A stretch of DNA of 64,000 nt from Sulfitobacter sp. HNIBRBA3233 (GTDB lineage Bacteria; Pseudomonadota; Alphaproteobacteria; Rhodobacterales; Rhodobacteraceae): contig NZ_JBEFLP010000001.1 in assembly GCF_040149665.1 (NCBI RefSeq), positions 868,001 to 932,000 of the forward strand, written 5' to 3'. A program made the translations under genes and the position numbers. Below the pieces are notes generated by a model. The model saw nothing but the letters and a program-made list of their open reading frames with translations. It was not told the origin of the DNA and did not search any database. Of the stretch, positions 28,906-37,536 are shown piece after piece (within the stretch, counting starts at the first letter, position 1; the number at the start of each line of letters is the position of its first letter).

Positions 28906-29832
28906 CTATCGCGCGCGGGCGACCTCGGCGTCGATCAGCGCCTTGTAGAGCGCGCGGATCCTGCGTGTCACCGGCCTGTCGCCGGTGCCGATTTGCTTGC
29001 CGTCGATCTCGGCCACCGGTGTCTGCGCGCCGAAGGTTCCGGTCAGGAAAGCTTCGTCCGCGCCGATGGCATCGACCAGCGAGTAATTCCGCTCGTACAC
29101 CGGAATATCATTGGCGCGGCACAGGTCGATGACCTTTTGGCGGGTGACGCCGTTCATGCAGTAATCGCCGGTGGACGTCCAAACCGCGCCGCGCCGGACG
29201 ATAAAGAAATTGCAGGCATTGGTGGTGTTCACGAAGCCGTGCGGGTCCAGCATCAGCGCCTCGTCGGCACCGGCCTGTTCGGCCTGCAGGCAGGCAATCA
29301 CGCAGTTGAGCTTGGAGTGGCTGTTGTATTTTGCATCCTGGCTCATCGGCAGCCCGCGTACCTGCGGCACGGTCGCCAGCCGGATACCGTGGCTTTGAAG
29401 ATCCGTGGCGGGCTTGGAATGCTCCATGATGATCACGAGCGAGGGGCCGGACTGGCTGAGGGCAGGGTGCTGGAACGGCTTTACCTTGACGCCCCGTGTC
29501 AGCATCAGGCGGCAATGCACATCCGTGTGCATGTCGTTGGCGGCCGCCGTTGCCGCCAGTGCCGCGCGGATGCCGTCACGGTCCATGCCCACATCCAGCG
29601 ACACCGCTTTGCAGCTGTCAAAGAAGCGGTCCATATGTTCGTCGAAGAACGCCCAGACACCGTCGTAGAGGCGCATACCTTCCCACATCCCGTCACCCAG
29701 CATGAAGCCGCTGTCGTAGACCGACACCTTGGCCTCGTCGCGGTGGACGATCTCGCCGTTCACGTAGATCTTGATGTCCGCGTTGCGCGGATCTTCGAGA
29801 GCGTCGTGCGTGGTGCGGGGTTTGTCAGGCAT
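28906..29832 (-). CDS. class IV (BCAT/D-amino acid) aminotransferase
   Basis: The 308-residue PLP enzyme has the class-IV fold. YVNGEIVHRDEAKVSVYDSGF begins the small domain, the Schiff-base Lys is likely in YNSHSKLNC, and the cofactor phosphate loop is around NTTNACNFF and NGVTRQKV. Start 29832 (MPDKPRTTHD) has GGAG eight bases upstream; the frame extends to 29889 without conservation. The family includes branched-chain aminotransferases and D-alanine aminotransferases, and the sequence alone does not settle which. Being upstream of the E1 gene on the same strand suggests supply of its 2-oxo acid. Confidence 0.87.
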   Translation of the reverse strand: MPDKPRTTHDALEDPRNADIKIYVNGEIVHRDEAKVSVYDSGFMLGDGMWEGMRLYDGVWAFFDEHMDRFFDSCKAVSLDVGMDRDGIRAALAATAAANDMHTDVHCRLMLTRGVKVKPFQHPALSQSGPSLVIIMEHSKPATDLQSHGIRLATVPQVRGLPMSQDAKYNSHSKLNCVIACLQAEQAGADEALMLDPHGFVNTTNACNFFIVRRGAVWTSTGDYCMNGVTRQKVIDLCRANDIPVYERNYSLVDAIGADEAFLTGTFGAQTPVAEIDGKQIGTGDRPVTRRIRALYKALIDAEVARAR

Positions 29833-30280
29833 GCGAGTCTCCGGTGCGCGGCTGACCGGACCCGCGCGTGGCCGCGACCCGATCAGCAAGTGGTAAATCG
29901 CGTAAGCGCCACGGTCGCAAGGAAAAACCCGCGCGTCATCCTGAATGACGGTTGGGCGGGCTTAGGGGATTTAAAAATATTACCTACCCATCAATCGGTT
30001 ACAGGCGTGTCTGGAAGTATCAGATTGACGTGGTCGTTGATGGCCAAAGCGTATGTTTCACCATATTCATACAGCGGATGGGCCTTGAGCCAGTGGGGTG
30101 TGCTCAGCTCCATACATGAATCGCATAATCAGTATTATGTAAATATAAGATCAAGATCCAATGGTGATACGGCCCCTCAGGCAAGACGCCTCTTACAGTA
30201 AGCGCACGCCGCACTGTCCGACAGCATATCTCTCAGGTAATCTTCCACCAGCCCATGCCACGCTGATACCGGAGACCGAG
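29833..30280. other. AT-rich intergenic region with a 40-residue reading frame
   Basis: This 448-bp gap between divergent genes is clearly more AT-rich than its surroundings around 29960-30160. On the minus strand, 29991-30113 encodes a 40-residue frame, MELSTPHWLKAHPLYE..., with no clear ribosome-binding site and two stops just upstream. It may be a decayed gene fragment or foreign DNA. The cupin promoter presumably lies toward the right end. Confidence 0.4.
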
Positions 30281-30670
30281 ATGACAGTAAAACCGCAGAA
30301 GACGCCGCCGAAACGTGCCGAGGTGATCCGCGCTGCCGACGGCGCCCATCGCGGCGCGCCCTGGGCCGGCAGCGTTTCCGGCGCGGCGCTGAACACCGAC
30401 AGCGTGATCCTGTTTGTCGACATCGACGAAATCGGCGCCGGACCGGACTGGCACGTCCATCCCTATGACGAGGTTTTCATCCTGACCGAAGGCCGCGCGC
30501 GATTCACCGTCGGCGACGAAAGTTTCGATGTGGAACAAGGCGACGTTGTCATGGGTCCGGCCGCCGTGCCGCACAAGTACAAGAACCTCGGGCCCGGCAA
30601 GCTGCGGAGCATCGACATCCACCTCAGCCGGACGTGGATCCAGACGGATCTGCGCGATCCGGACAGCTGA
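30281..30670 (+). CDS. cupin domain protein
   Basis: The 129-residue single cupin barrel has motif 1 WHVHPYDEVFILTEGRARF and motif 2 GPAAVPHKYKNLG. The metal ligands expected for cupin_2 (two His, a Glu and a second-motif His) appear to be present. The start at 30281 follows GGAG; the frame extends upstream to 30161 into AT-rich DNA and is not used. Function unknown; many relatives are mannose-6-phosphate-isomerase-like or small-molecule binding proteins. It precedes aroQ by 112 bp. Confidence 0.83.
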   Translation: MTVKPQKTPPKRAEVIRAADGAHRGAPWAGSVSGAALNTDSVILFVDIDEIGAGPDWHVHPYDEVFILTEGRARFTVGDESFDVEQGDVVMGPAAVPHKYKNLGPGKLRSIDIHLSRTWIQTDLRDPDS

Positions 30671-30782
30671 GACCGCTGCTGTCGTCACCGTAACGTCACG
30701 CACCGGCCACGATAAGGCCGCTGCGCACTGGACAGGTCGCTGACAGACTGTAAGAGTTTCGCAACATTTGATCGGATCTTAT

Positions 30783-31223
30783 ATGACTGCGGTTCTCGTT
30801 CTCAACGGCCCAAATCTCAACCTGCTGGGCACGCGCCAGCCAGAGGTATACGGCACCAAGACCCTTGCCGATATCGAAGCGGATTGCGCGGCCCACGCGC
30901 AGACGCTCGGCCTGACGGCAAGCTTTGTCCAGTCGAACCACGAAGGAGTGCTCATCGACGCGATCCATGCGGCGCGCGGTGTCCACGCGGGCCTTGTCCT
31001 AAACGCCGGCGGTCTGACCCATACCTCTGTGGCACTGGCGGATGCGGTGGCGTCGGTAGAGATCCCCATGGTCGAGGTCCATCTGAGCAATATCCACGCC
31101 CGCGAGACTTTCCGCCACAAATCCTATCTTGCTCCGGTCGCGATCGGCCAGATTTGCGGCTTTGGCGCCCAGAGCTACATCTTCGCGCTCGATGCGCTTG
31201 CAGCACGGTTGAACGCGACATGA
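30783..31223 (+). CDS. aroQ: 3-dehydroquinate dehydratase, type II
   Basis: The 146-residue enzyme performs the third step of the shikimate pathway. It begins VLVLNGPNLNLLGTRQPEVYG with the catalytic Tyr in that stretch. It also contains QSNHEGVLID and VEVHLSNIHARETFRHKSY, with the active-site His. The start ATG at 30783 gives the family N-terminus; an upstream TTG at 30768 would add five residues. The stop overlaps the luxR-type start (ATGA), which couples the two genes. Confidence 0.95.
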   Translation: MTAVLVLNGPNLNLLGTRQPEVYGTKTLADIEADCAAHAQTLGLTASFVQSNHEGVLIDAIHAARGVHAGLVLNAGGLTHTSVALADAVASVEIPMVEVHLSNIHARETFRHKSYLAPVAIGQICGFGAQSYIFALDALAARLNAT

Positions 31224-31975
31224 GCTTGCGTGCCTATCTCCTCAGCGTTGCGGACGCCCAGAGCATCGAAGAACTTTGGGATGCGCATGTGGCGAAGATG
31301 GCCGAGTTCGGCTTCGATCGCCTGCTTTACGGCTTTACCCGCTACCGCACCGCGACATCCCTGGGCGATCCCGAGGATTTCATCATCCTGACCAATCACA
31401 GCCGCAGCTATACGGATGTGTTTCTGGACGAAGGCCATTATTTCCATGCGCCCATGGTGCATTGGGCGCTGCATAATGAAGGTGCCAAAAGCTGGAAACT
31501 GCTGTCCGAAATGGAGCAGACAAAGACCCTCACCGCCGCCGAGCGGCGGGTGCTGGAATTCAACCGCGAGATGGGTGTGACGGCGGGCTATTCGATCAGT
31601 TTCAAGTCGATCTCGGCCCGGTCGAAGGGCGCAATCGCGCTGACCGCGCGGTCCGACCTGTCGCAGGACGATATCGACGCGGTGTGGCACGATCACGGGG
31701 CCGACATCACGCTGATGAACAATATCGTCCACCTCAAGATCCTCACCCTGCCCTATAGCGCACCGAAACGCGCACTGACCGCGCGCCAGCGCGAAGTCCT
31801 CGAATGGGTCGGAGACGGCAAGACGACGCAGGACATCGCCTTGCTGATGGGCCTGACGACGGCAACGGTAGAGAAACATCTGCGCCTCGCGCGCGAGGCT
31901 CTTGCCGTCGAAACAACCGCGCAGGCGGTTCTGAAAGCGGCCTTCGCCAACCAGATGTTTGTTCTTGATGCGTGA
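31220..31975 (+). CDS. LuxR-family regulator with autoinducer-binding-type domain (LuxR solo)
   Basis: The 251-residue protein has an N-terminal Autoind_bind-like domain (about 15-165) and a C-terminal GerE helix-turn-helix (about 184-245, LTARQREVLEW and GLTTATVEKHLRLA). Aligned by eye to TraR, Pro71 and Trp85 positions are kept (Pro78, Trp92), but Trp57, Tyr61 and Asp70 positions read Tyr64, Phe68 and Ala77. Loss of the Asp that binds acyl-homoserine lactone suggests a different ligand or none. No luxI synthase is in the window. It overlaps aroQ by 4 bp. Confidence 0.85.
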   Translation: MSLRAYLLSVADAQSIEELWDAHVAKMAEFGFDRLLYGFTRYRTATSLGDPEDFIILTNHSRSYTDVFLDEGHYFHAPMVHWALHNEGAKSWKLLSEMEQTKTLTAAERRVLEFNREMGVTAGYSISFKSISARSKGAIALTARSDLSQDDIDAVWHDHGADITLMNNIVHLKILTLPYSAPKRALTARQREVLEWVGDGKTTQDIALLMGLTTATVEKHLRLAREALAVETTAQAVLKAAFANQMFVLDA

Positions 31976-32365
31976 AAGACAGGAATTTTCCCCGTGACTT
32001 CCGGAAAGTGACCTCGGGTAAGGAATCCCCTACTTTCATGAATTATTAATATCTCGCAAAGTCGTCCTGTCAGATCGTCAAAGCTAAGCTGGTCTGGCAG
32101 ACGACCCAGAAAACCTTTGTAATTACAGAGCACTGCTGGGTCGCCGGCACCAGTGGCACAGTTTTCAAGTGTCGCTGGCCGGAGCTTGTTCGCCTCCCGC
32201 TCTCCCCAGAGTTCGCAAGGGGAGGCTTATAGGTCAGAGCGGTCGCCCATGGGGCGGTCGTTCTGGCTGCGGCCGGATGATGCAACTGTCCCGTTTGTTG
32301 CACCGGCCAAAGAAAATGGCGGGGCACCCTGCCCCGCCTTTGATCTTTCCGATCATGAAGACCGT
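31976..32365. other. intergenic region with a cluster of hairpins
   Basis: No gene is seen in this 390-bp gap between convergent luxR and tsf. From 32061 it holds successive inverted repeats. These are a 13-bp stem with one bulge (32061-32074/32093-32105), an 8-bp pair (32102-32109/32136-32143) and a 10-bp stem (32150-32159/32169-32178). They are followed by a CTCCCC/GGGGAG pair (32202-32207/32219-32224) and a GGCCGG...CCGGCC structure ending near 32308. It then reaches the tsf terminator. The run resembles a structured RNA or a palindromic intergenic repeat. Confidence 0.5.
32312..32341 (-). terminator. rho-independent terminator of rpsB-tsf
   Basis: On the minus strand an 8-bp GGCGGGGC/GCCCCGCC stem with a 5-nt loop is followed by ATTTTCTTT. 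It lies 25 bp downstream of the tsf stop. Confidence 0.8.
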
Positions 32366-33241
32366 TCAGCCTTTTGCGGCTTTCGCAACTTCGGCTGCAA
32401 AGTCTTCCTTGACGACTTCGATGCCTTCGCCGACTTCGAGGCGCACGAAACCTGTAATCGTGGCGCCCGCTTCTTTGGCAGCATCGCCAACGGTGACATC
32501 AGGGTTCACAACGAACGCCTGGTTCACGAGTGTGACTTCGGACATGTACTTCTTCATACGACCGACGATCATCTTTTCGATGACGGCGTCTGGCTTGCCG
32601 GATTCCTTGGCGATATCGATCTGGACCTGCTTTTCCTTCTCGACAACCGCCGGATCAAGATCGTCCTCGGACAGCGACGCGGGGTTCACAGCCGCGATAT
32701 GCATCGCGATCTGTTTGCCCAGCTCTTCGGAGCCGCCTGTCATCGCAACCAGAACGCCGATCTTGCCCATGCCGGGTGCGGCAGCGTTGTGGACGTAGGA
32801 CACAACTGTATCGCCTTCGATCGCGGCCATGCGGCGCACGGACATGTTCTCGCCGATGACGGCAACCGCGTCTGTGACGGTCTGCTCGACCGATTTGCCG
32901 TTCAGATCAGCCGCTTTCAGCGCGTCGAGGTCGGGCTGTTTGATCGCGACTTCGGCGATGCCAGCAACCATTTTCTGGAAATCGGCGTTCTTGCCGACGA
33001 AATCGGTTTCCGAGTTCACTTCGACAGCGACACCACGGCCACCTTCGACGTTCACGGCCACGAGGCCCTCGGCCGCGGTGCGACCGGATTTCTTGGCGGC
33101 CTTCGCAAGGCCCTTGGTGCGCAGCCAGTCGACCGCGGCTTCCATGTCGCCGTCGGTTTCGGTCAACGCTTTCTTGGCGTCCATCATGCCTGCGCCGGTG
33201 GTGTCGCGCAGTTCCTTGACCATAGATGCAGTGATAGCCAT
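32366..33241 (-). CDS. tsf: translation elongation factor Ts
   Basis: The 291-residue EF-Ts begins with a UBA-like domain, [26 protein letters not shown], then has the dimerisation core with [10 protein letters not shown]. It exchanges GDP for GTP on EF-Tu. The length is typical. It follows rpsB after about 100 bp, the conserved order. Confidence 0.97.
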   Translation of the reverse strand: MAITASMVKELRDTTGAGMMDAKKALTETDGDMEAAVDWLRTKGLAKAAKKSGRTAAEGLVAVNVEGGRGVAVEVNSETDFVGKNADFQKMVAGIAEVAIKQPDLDALKAADLNGKSVEQTVTDAVAVIGENMSVRRMAAIEGDTVVSYVHNAAAPGMGKIGVLVAMTGGSEELGKQIAMHIAAVNPASLSEDDLDPAVVEKEKQVQIDIAKESGKPDAVIEKMIVGRMKKYMSEVTLVNQAFVVNPDVTVGDAAKEAGATITGFVRLEVGEGIEVVKEDFAAEVAKAAKG

Positions 33242-33309
33242 CTCAAGTCTCTCCTCAATTCGGTTGGTCCGGGGTGCCGTTACGTCCCCGATGTATCAGC
33301 AGTGTGACA

Positions 33310-33328
33310 GCGGCGGGACAGGCCCGCC
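33310..33328 (-). promoter_or_regulatory. intercistronic hairpin between rpsB and tsf
   Basis: A 7-bp CGGCGGG/CCCGCCG stem with a 5-nt loop lies in the rpsB-tsf gap. No T tract follows on the minus strand. It may be an attenuator or processing site. Confidence 0.4.
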
Positions 33329-33343
33329 GCCGGTCCGTCGAGA

Positions 33344-34216
33344 TCAGCTCTTGGCGTCTTCGACGGTTTCTTTCTTGGATTCGATGTCGTAGGGCGCGTC
33401 ACTTGCGACAGCCGCGTTGTCGGCGGTCTGGTCGGACACATTGCCGGTCTCGACGCCGGTGCTTTCGGCAACGGCTTCTTCAACGGGTGCTTCTTCCATC
33501 GCGCCGATGTCGACACCTGCCGCGCCCAGCTGGGCGGACATGCCGTCGAGGGCCGCACGCGATGCCAGATCACAGTAGAGAGAGATGGCGCGCGCCGCGT
33601 CATCGTTGCCCGGGATGATGTAATCGATACCGTCTGGCGAGCAGTTGGTGTCGACCACGGCCACGACCGGGATACCCAGCTTGTTGGCTTCCGCGATGGC
33701 CAGCTGCTCTTTCTTGACGTCGATGACGAACAGCAGATCGGGACGGCCGCCCATTTCGCGGATACCGCCCAGCGACGCTTCCAGCTTCGCCTGGTCGCGT
33801 TCCATGCCAAGACGCTCTTTCTTGGTCAGACCGCCAAAGCCCTGCTCGGACTGCTCGTCGATGTGCTTGAGACGGTTGATCGACTGCGAAACGGTCTGCC
33901 AGTTGGTCAATGTGCCACCGAGCCAGCGGTGGTTCATGTAATACTGTGCGCATTTCTCTGCGGCTTCGGCGATCGGCTGTGCGGCCTGACGCTTGGTGCC
34001 GACGAACAGGATGCTGCCGCCCTTGGCAACGGTGTCGCGGATGACTTTCAGCGCATCGTCCAGCATCGGGACGGTCTGTGTCAGGTCCATGATGTGGATG
34101 CCGTTACGCGCACCATAGATGTAGGGACCCATGCGGGGGTTCCAACGCTGTGTCTGGTGGCCGAAGTGTACGCCTGCTTCAAGCAGTTGGCGCATGGAGA
34201 ACTCAGGAAGAGCCAT
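33344..34216 (-). CDS. rpsB: 30S ribosomal protein uS2
   Basis: The 290-residue S2 protein begins [20 protein letters not shown] and contains [12 protein letters not shown] and [22 protein letters not shown]-terminal acidic tail of about 55 residues ([12 protein letters not shown] and onward) is longer than in E. coli but common in this group. The ATG at 34216 is the family start; a longer open frame to 34465 is antisense-type noise. It is cotranscribed with tsf. Confidence 0.97.
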   Translation of the reverse strand: MALPEFSMRQLLEAGVHFGHQTQRWNPRMGPYIYGARNGIHIMDLTQTVPMLDDALKVIRDTVAKGGSILFVGTKRQAAQPIAEAAEKCAQYYMNHRWLGGTLTNWQTVSQSINRLKHIDEQSEQGFGGLTKKERLGMERDQAKLEASLGGIREMGGRPDLLFVIDVKKEQLAIAEANKLGIPVVAVVDTNCSPDGIDYIIPGNDDAARAISLYCDLASRAALDGMSAQLGAAGVDIGAMEEAPVEEAVAESTGVETGNVSDQTADNAAVASDAPYDIESKKETVEDAKS

Positions 34217-34413
34217 GTCTTTATACCTTTCCGGTTTAGCCTCGTCGGGGGTATGACCACGGGATGCGGCCAACCGGCGGAGTGTCGGGGATGTCTCCCC
34301 CGAACGCCCCAATCCCCGACTGCGGGATTGAATGGCGCTCAGGTACAGCAGCGCACCCAATTGCGCAAGTCTCAATCGCACAGGGTTGCGGGATCCCGTC
34401 AATCTATGGTGTG

Positions 34414-35016
34414 ATGCAGGTGAAAGCGACCCGCGTCCGACCGTCGCCGCAGCGACCACAGCCAAGCGAGCAGCCCGAAATGAAAGTCGTAGACATCAAC
34501 GGCGGCCCCCCGCGCGACACCGGGAGCGCTCCCGACGGCACGCCGGTGGAACAGTTGGCCAGCCACATGGTGCACGTCTTCTCCTTGCCGGCCCTGCCGA
34601 TAAAGCAGCGGTTCTCGATCCTACTCAACCGGACCTGTGGCGTTCTGGGGATGGATTACGGCTATATCACCTTGCCGCAGGAACCGGTTGCGACGGTGCC
34701 GTTCCATTCGGCCAAGATGGTGCTGCGCCCGCCGCGTCCGGGCAAGCTGACGCTCAGCCACCTGATGTCGCGCAACCGCAAACCCCTGCATTTCGACGAT
34801 CCCGATGCCGCCCCGGAAGGCGAATACATCGACCAGACCGGATACGTGCCCTACCGCTTTGTCGGCGCTCCGATCATCTTCGATGGCCGCGTCTATGGCA
34901 CGGTCGAATTCGGCGGCGCCAAGGCCGGCGATGCACTGCTGACGCCGGACCGGGTCATGCTGGTGCGCATCCTGTCAGGTCTGGCTGCCGGATCGCTGGT
35001 CCTGCTCAGCGATTAG
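34414..35016 (+). CDS. GAF domain-containing protein
   Basis: The 200-residue protein is a single GAF-like fold (about residues 45-198), with [29 protein letters not shown] and [18 protein letters not shown]. No effector domain is attached. The start is uncertain: ATG 34414 adds a basic N-terminus, while ATG 34480 begins MKVVDING; neither has a strong ribosome-binding site. The 3' end overlaps the convergent acyltransferase gene by 42 bp. Its ligand and role are unknown. Confidence 0.7.
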   Translation: MQVKATRVRPSPQRPQPSEQPEMKVVDINGGPPRDTGSAPDGTPVEQLASHMVHVFSLPALPIKQRFSILLNRTCGVLGMDYGYITLPQEPVATVPFHSAKMVLRPPRPGKLTLSHLMSRNRKPLHFDDPDAAPEGEYIDQTGYVPYRFVGAPIIFDGRVYGTVEFGGAKAGDALLTPDRVMLVRILSGLAAGSLVLLSD

Positions 35017-35832
35017 GGTTTGGTGGGCGGAGCGTACCGCCTCTTCGCAGGCAGCCGCCAGCGCCTTGCGGTCGTTGAAATCCGAAACCCGCAGCGGCGC
35101 GCAGTAGCGCACATCGACATGGCCCTGACGCGCCGGCACCAGCGTGGCCAGAAGATGCGGACCGAAATCCATATCCCCCCACCACCCGTAAAACCGCCGG
35201 TCCAGCCCCGCAGGCGCATGGTAGGCCACCGCGACCGGCTGCACCCAGATGCGGTCTTTCAGCTCGGGCGCAAAGAAGGACTGGAAAAGCGTTGTCTTGA
35301 ACGGCAGCACCCGCAAGCCGTCAGTGCTCGTCCCTTCGGGAAAGAACAGCAGCTTGTGACCGGCCAGAAGCCGCGCGCGAAACAGGGCGGTCTGCGCGCG
35401 CGCCTGCGCGGGGGTGCGGTCGATGAAAACGGTGCCGGTCGCACGGGCGAGCCAGCCGATCCCCGGCCATCCGGCGACCTCGGACTTCGACACGAAGTAG
35501 ATCCGCTTGCGCGCGTTCAGCGTAAAGATGTCCAACCAGCTTGAGTGGTTCGCCACCACGGCACCCCGATGCGCCATCGGTGTCCCGCTGAACCGCAACC
35601 GGATCCCGAGGATGCGAAACGCATTGCGGCACACGAACTGCGTGATGTGCGGCGTCCACGGCCGGTGGAGGCCATTCAGCGGGCGTTCGACCAGCCGCAG
35701 CAAGAGCAGCACCAGCAGGCCGCCGAACACCAGCACTGCAAGGGCCGTCGCGCGCACCGCCACCCGCAGGCAGCCCAGCGGCCCGAGCGGTGGCGCAACC
35801 GGTCGGTCGCCTTCATCCCATGTCGGGCTCAT
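34975..35832 (-). CDS. 1-acyl-glycerol-3-phosphate acyltransferase / OlsA-type
   Basis: The 285-residue PlsC-family enzyme has one N-terminal membrane segment (about 27-50), the acyltransferase motif NHSSWLD (HX4D) and the FPEGTSTDG motif. Directly after olsB with a 4-bp ATGA overlap, it is most likely OlsA. That enzyme adds the second acyl chain to lyso-ornithine lipid at the cytoplasmic membrane. A general PlsC role is also possible. Confidence 0.88.
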   Translation of the reverse strand: MSPTWDEGDRPVAPPLGPLGCLRVAVRATALAVLVFGGLLVLLLLRLVERPLNGLHRPWTPHITQFVCRNAFRILGIRLRFSGTPMAHRGAVVANHSSWLDIFTLNARKRIYFVSKSEVAGWPGIGWLARATGTVFIDRTPAQARAQTALFRARLLAGHKLLFFPEGTSTDGLRVLPFKTTLFQSFFAPELKDRIWVQPVAVAYHAPAGLDRRFYGWWGDMDFGPHLLATLVPARQGHVDVRYCAPLRVSDFNDRKALAAACEEAVRSAHQTLIAEQDQRSGSQT

Positions 35833-36581
35833 GCGCGCCGCCCGTCGTAGAGCCGCGCCTGCCGTTCGTTCATTTTCGCCGTGTCGAGGACCAGGCAGAC
35901 GTCTGTGGTGTTGAACCCGTAATCGATGAAAGCTCCCTCGCCCACGCAGCCACCGAGGCGCAGGTAAGCCTTGATCAGGCTTGGCACTTCCAACAATGCG
36001 GTGCGGCGATCAAGCGCGTCCTCGGCGATCAGGTCCATCCGCTGGAATGCCCCCGCACGGGCCGTCACACGCAGCTCGCTGGGGGCCAGATGCCGGTGGT
36101 GCAACAACGACAGCGGCGCGGCAAGCGCCTGCACATCGGTGCCGTGAAAACTGGCGACACCGAAGAGGATCTCGATCCGGTGCGCGCGGATATACTCGGC
36201 GACCCCCGCCCAGAGCCTGTGCATCGCCAGCCCGCCGCGATGGTCGCGGTGCAGACAGGACCGGCCCAGTTCCAGCAGGGTGCGTCCGCTGTTCTTCAGA
36301 GGAGACAGATCATATTCGTCCTCGGAATAAAATCCGCCCGCCTGCTCTGCCCGCGCGCTGCGCAACAGCCTGTAGACGCCGATCACCTCGTCGGACCCTG
36401 CGGGCATGACGATCATATGATCGAAAAACGGGTCAAACCGGTCGCACTCAAGGCAGGCGTCGTGATCGACCATATCACCCCCACCGCCCAGCTCTTCGAC
36501 AAAAACCCGGTATCGCAGACGCTGTGCCGCGCGCAGTTCGCAATCGGTTGATGCCAGTTTGACCCGGTAATGTTGTGTCAC
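35829..36581 (-). CDS. olsB: L-ornithine N-alpha-acyltransferase OlsB-type (GNAT hemolysin fold)
   Basis: The 250-residue protein matches the OlsB family: it begins after a GTG start (MTQHYRVKLAS), has RYRVFVEELG, FYSEDEYDLS and ELGRSCLHRDHRGG. OlsB transfers a 3-hydroxyacyl group from ACP to ornithine, forming lyso-ornithine lipid. GTG 36581 is chosen because the conserved protein starts there and GCGGA lies upstream; the frame continues to 36785 through AT-rich, non-conserved DNA. It forms an operon with the acyltransferase gene. Confidence 0.87.
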   Translation of the reverse strand: MTQHYRVKLASTDCELRAAQRLRYRVFVEELGGGGDMVDHDACLECDRFDPFFDHMIVMPAGSDEVIGVYRLLRSARAEQAGGFYSEDEYDLSPLKNSGRTLLELGRSCLHRDHRGGLAMHRLWAGVAEYIRAHRIEILFGVASFHGTDVQALAAPLSLLHHRHLAPSELRVTARAGAFQRMDLIAEDALDRRTALLEVPSLIKAYLRLGGCVGEGAFIDYGFNTTDVCLVLDTAKMNERQARLYDGRRA

Positions 36582-36598
36582 GCCCGGCGTCCGCCCGA

Positions 36599-36616
36599 CT
36601 GTGACAATACTGTGCC
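36599..36616. promoter_or_regulatory. Pho-box-like repeat near olsB start
   Basis: CTGTGAC (36599) and CTGTGCC (36610) are spaced 11 bp apart with an AATA spacer, like a weak Pho box. They lie 18-35 bp upstream of the olsB GTG but point away from the gene on the plus strand. Ornithine lipids often replace phospholipids under phosphate limitation, which makes a link plausible. Motif quality is low. Confidence 0.3.
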
Positions 36617-36720
36617 TTTTGGTTCCAACATCGACCGCATCCGCAATATTTCCACCATAGGTTATTCGCACGCTGCTAAAATGAAATCCTAACGAATTGT
36701 TAAGCAATACTTCGCAAGGG

Positions 36721-36903
36721 TTAAGGATCGAATACCGGATGCAACGCAACACGGGAGCTATCGATGACAATCTTGCCGATGTCACGGAAATTGACCGTCA
36801 GTTTGCCGCCGATGTTGCTTTGAACCTGCCCCACACCCCACTCGGGCTGGGCGGGATGTCTGACCAGCATGCCGGGCGTCAGAATGGCGTTCAGGTCTTC
36901 CAT
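36721..36903 (-). CDS. DUF3553 domain-containing protein
   Basis: The 60-residue protein begins MEDLNAILTPGMLVRHP and matches the short DUF3553 family (GMLVRHPAQPEWGVGQVQS), a small beta-barrel-like fold common in alphaproteobacteria. The ATG at 36903 has AAGGA seven bases upstream; a GTG at 36918 would add five residues. It is divergent from chpT, the two starts being 31 bp apart. The function is not known. Confidence 0.85.
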   Translation of the reverse strand: MEDLNAILTPGMLVRHPAQPEWGVGQVQSNIGGKLTVNFRDIGKIVIDSSRVALHPVFDP

Positions 36904-36934
36904 CAACTTTTCCTTCACTGAGGAGACTTCTTAC

Positions 36935-37531
36935 ATGTCGCACAGCTACGATTTGGCGGAATTGATCGGAAGTCGCATCTGCCATGACCTGATATCGCCA
37001 ATCGGCGCGATCAACAACGGGATAGAGCTGATCGAGATGAGCAGCGATGCCGCGGCAACGCCGGAGATGTCGCTGATCTCCGACAGCGTGCGCAGCGCCA
37101 GCGCGCGTATCCGCTTCTTTCGCATCGCTTTCGGGGCGGCCAGCGACCAGATGGTCAGCCGGCAGGAGGCATCATCGATCCTCTCCGATACCTACGGGCC
37201 CTCGCGGCTGAGCGTGAGCTGGGCGCCGCAGGATCCCCTGCCCCGACGGCTTGTCAGGCTCGGCTTTCTTTCGCTCATGTGTCTGGAGACGGCCATGCCC
37301 TACGGCGGACAGATCGCCGTGGAACATAACGACGGGACCGTCAGGATCACCGGTCAGGCAGACAAGCTGAACATCGCGCAGGATCTGTGGGATCTGCTGG
37401 CCTGCGACAGCCACACCGGAGAGCTCCTTCCCGCTCAGGTCCAGTTCGGGCTGCTTCCCCGCGTCGCGGCGGATCAGGGGCGCAGCATCCGTGTTACCTC
37501 GGATGATGCGCAGATTACCCTGACGTTCTGA
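36935..37531 (+). CDS. chpT: histidine phosphotransferase ChpT
   Basis: The 198-residue protein has the HPTransfase family helical hairpin with phospho-acceptor His17 in SRICHDLISPIGAINNG. A degenerate ATPase-like second domain follows. ChpT relays phosphate from CckA to the master regulator CtrA and to CpdR in the alphaproteobacterial cell-cycle/motility phosphorelay. The ATG at 36935 has GAGGAG ten bases upstream. It converges on proA with a 5-bp gap. Confidence 0.9.
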   Translation: MSHSYDLAELIGSRICHDLISPIGAINNGIELIEMSSDAAATPEMSLISDSVRSASARIRFFRIAFGAASDQMVSRQEASSILSDTYGPSRLSVSWAPQDPLPRRLVRLGFLSLMCLETAMPYGGQIAVEHNDGTVRITGQADKLNIAQDLWDLLACDSHTGELLPAQVQFGLLPRVAADQGRSIRVTSDDAQITLTF

Positions 37532-37536
37532 GCGGG

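Noticed and set aside
30671-30782. Pho-box-like GTAACGTCAC upstream of aroQ
   Set aside because: The repeats do not keep 11-bp spacing or the CTGT core.
31753-32133. Minus-strand frame over the end of luxR
   Set aside because: It is antisense to luxR and reads into the hairpin region without a start signal.
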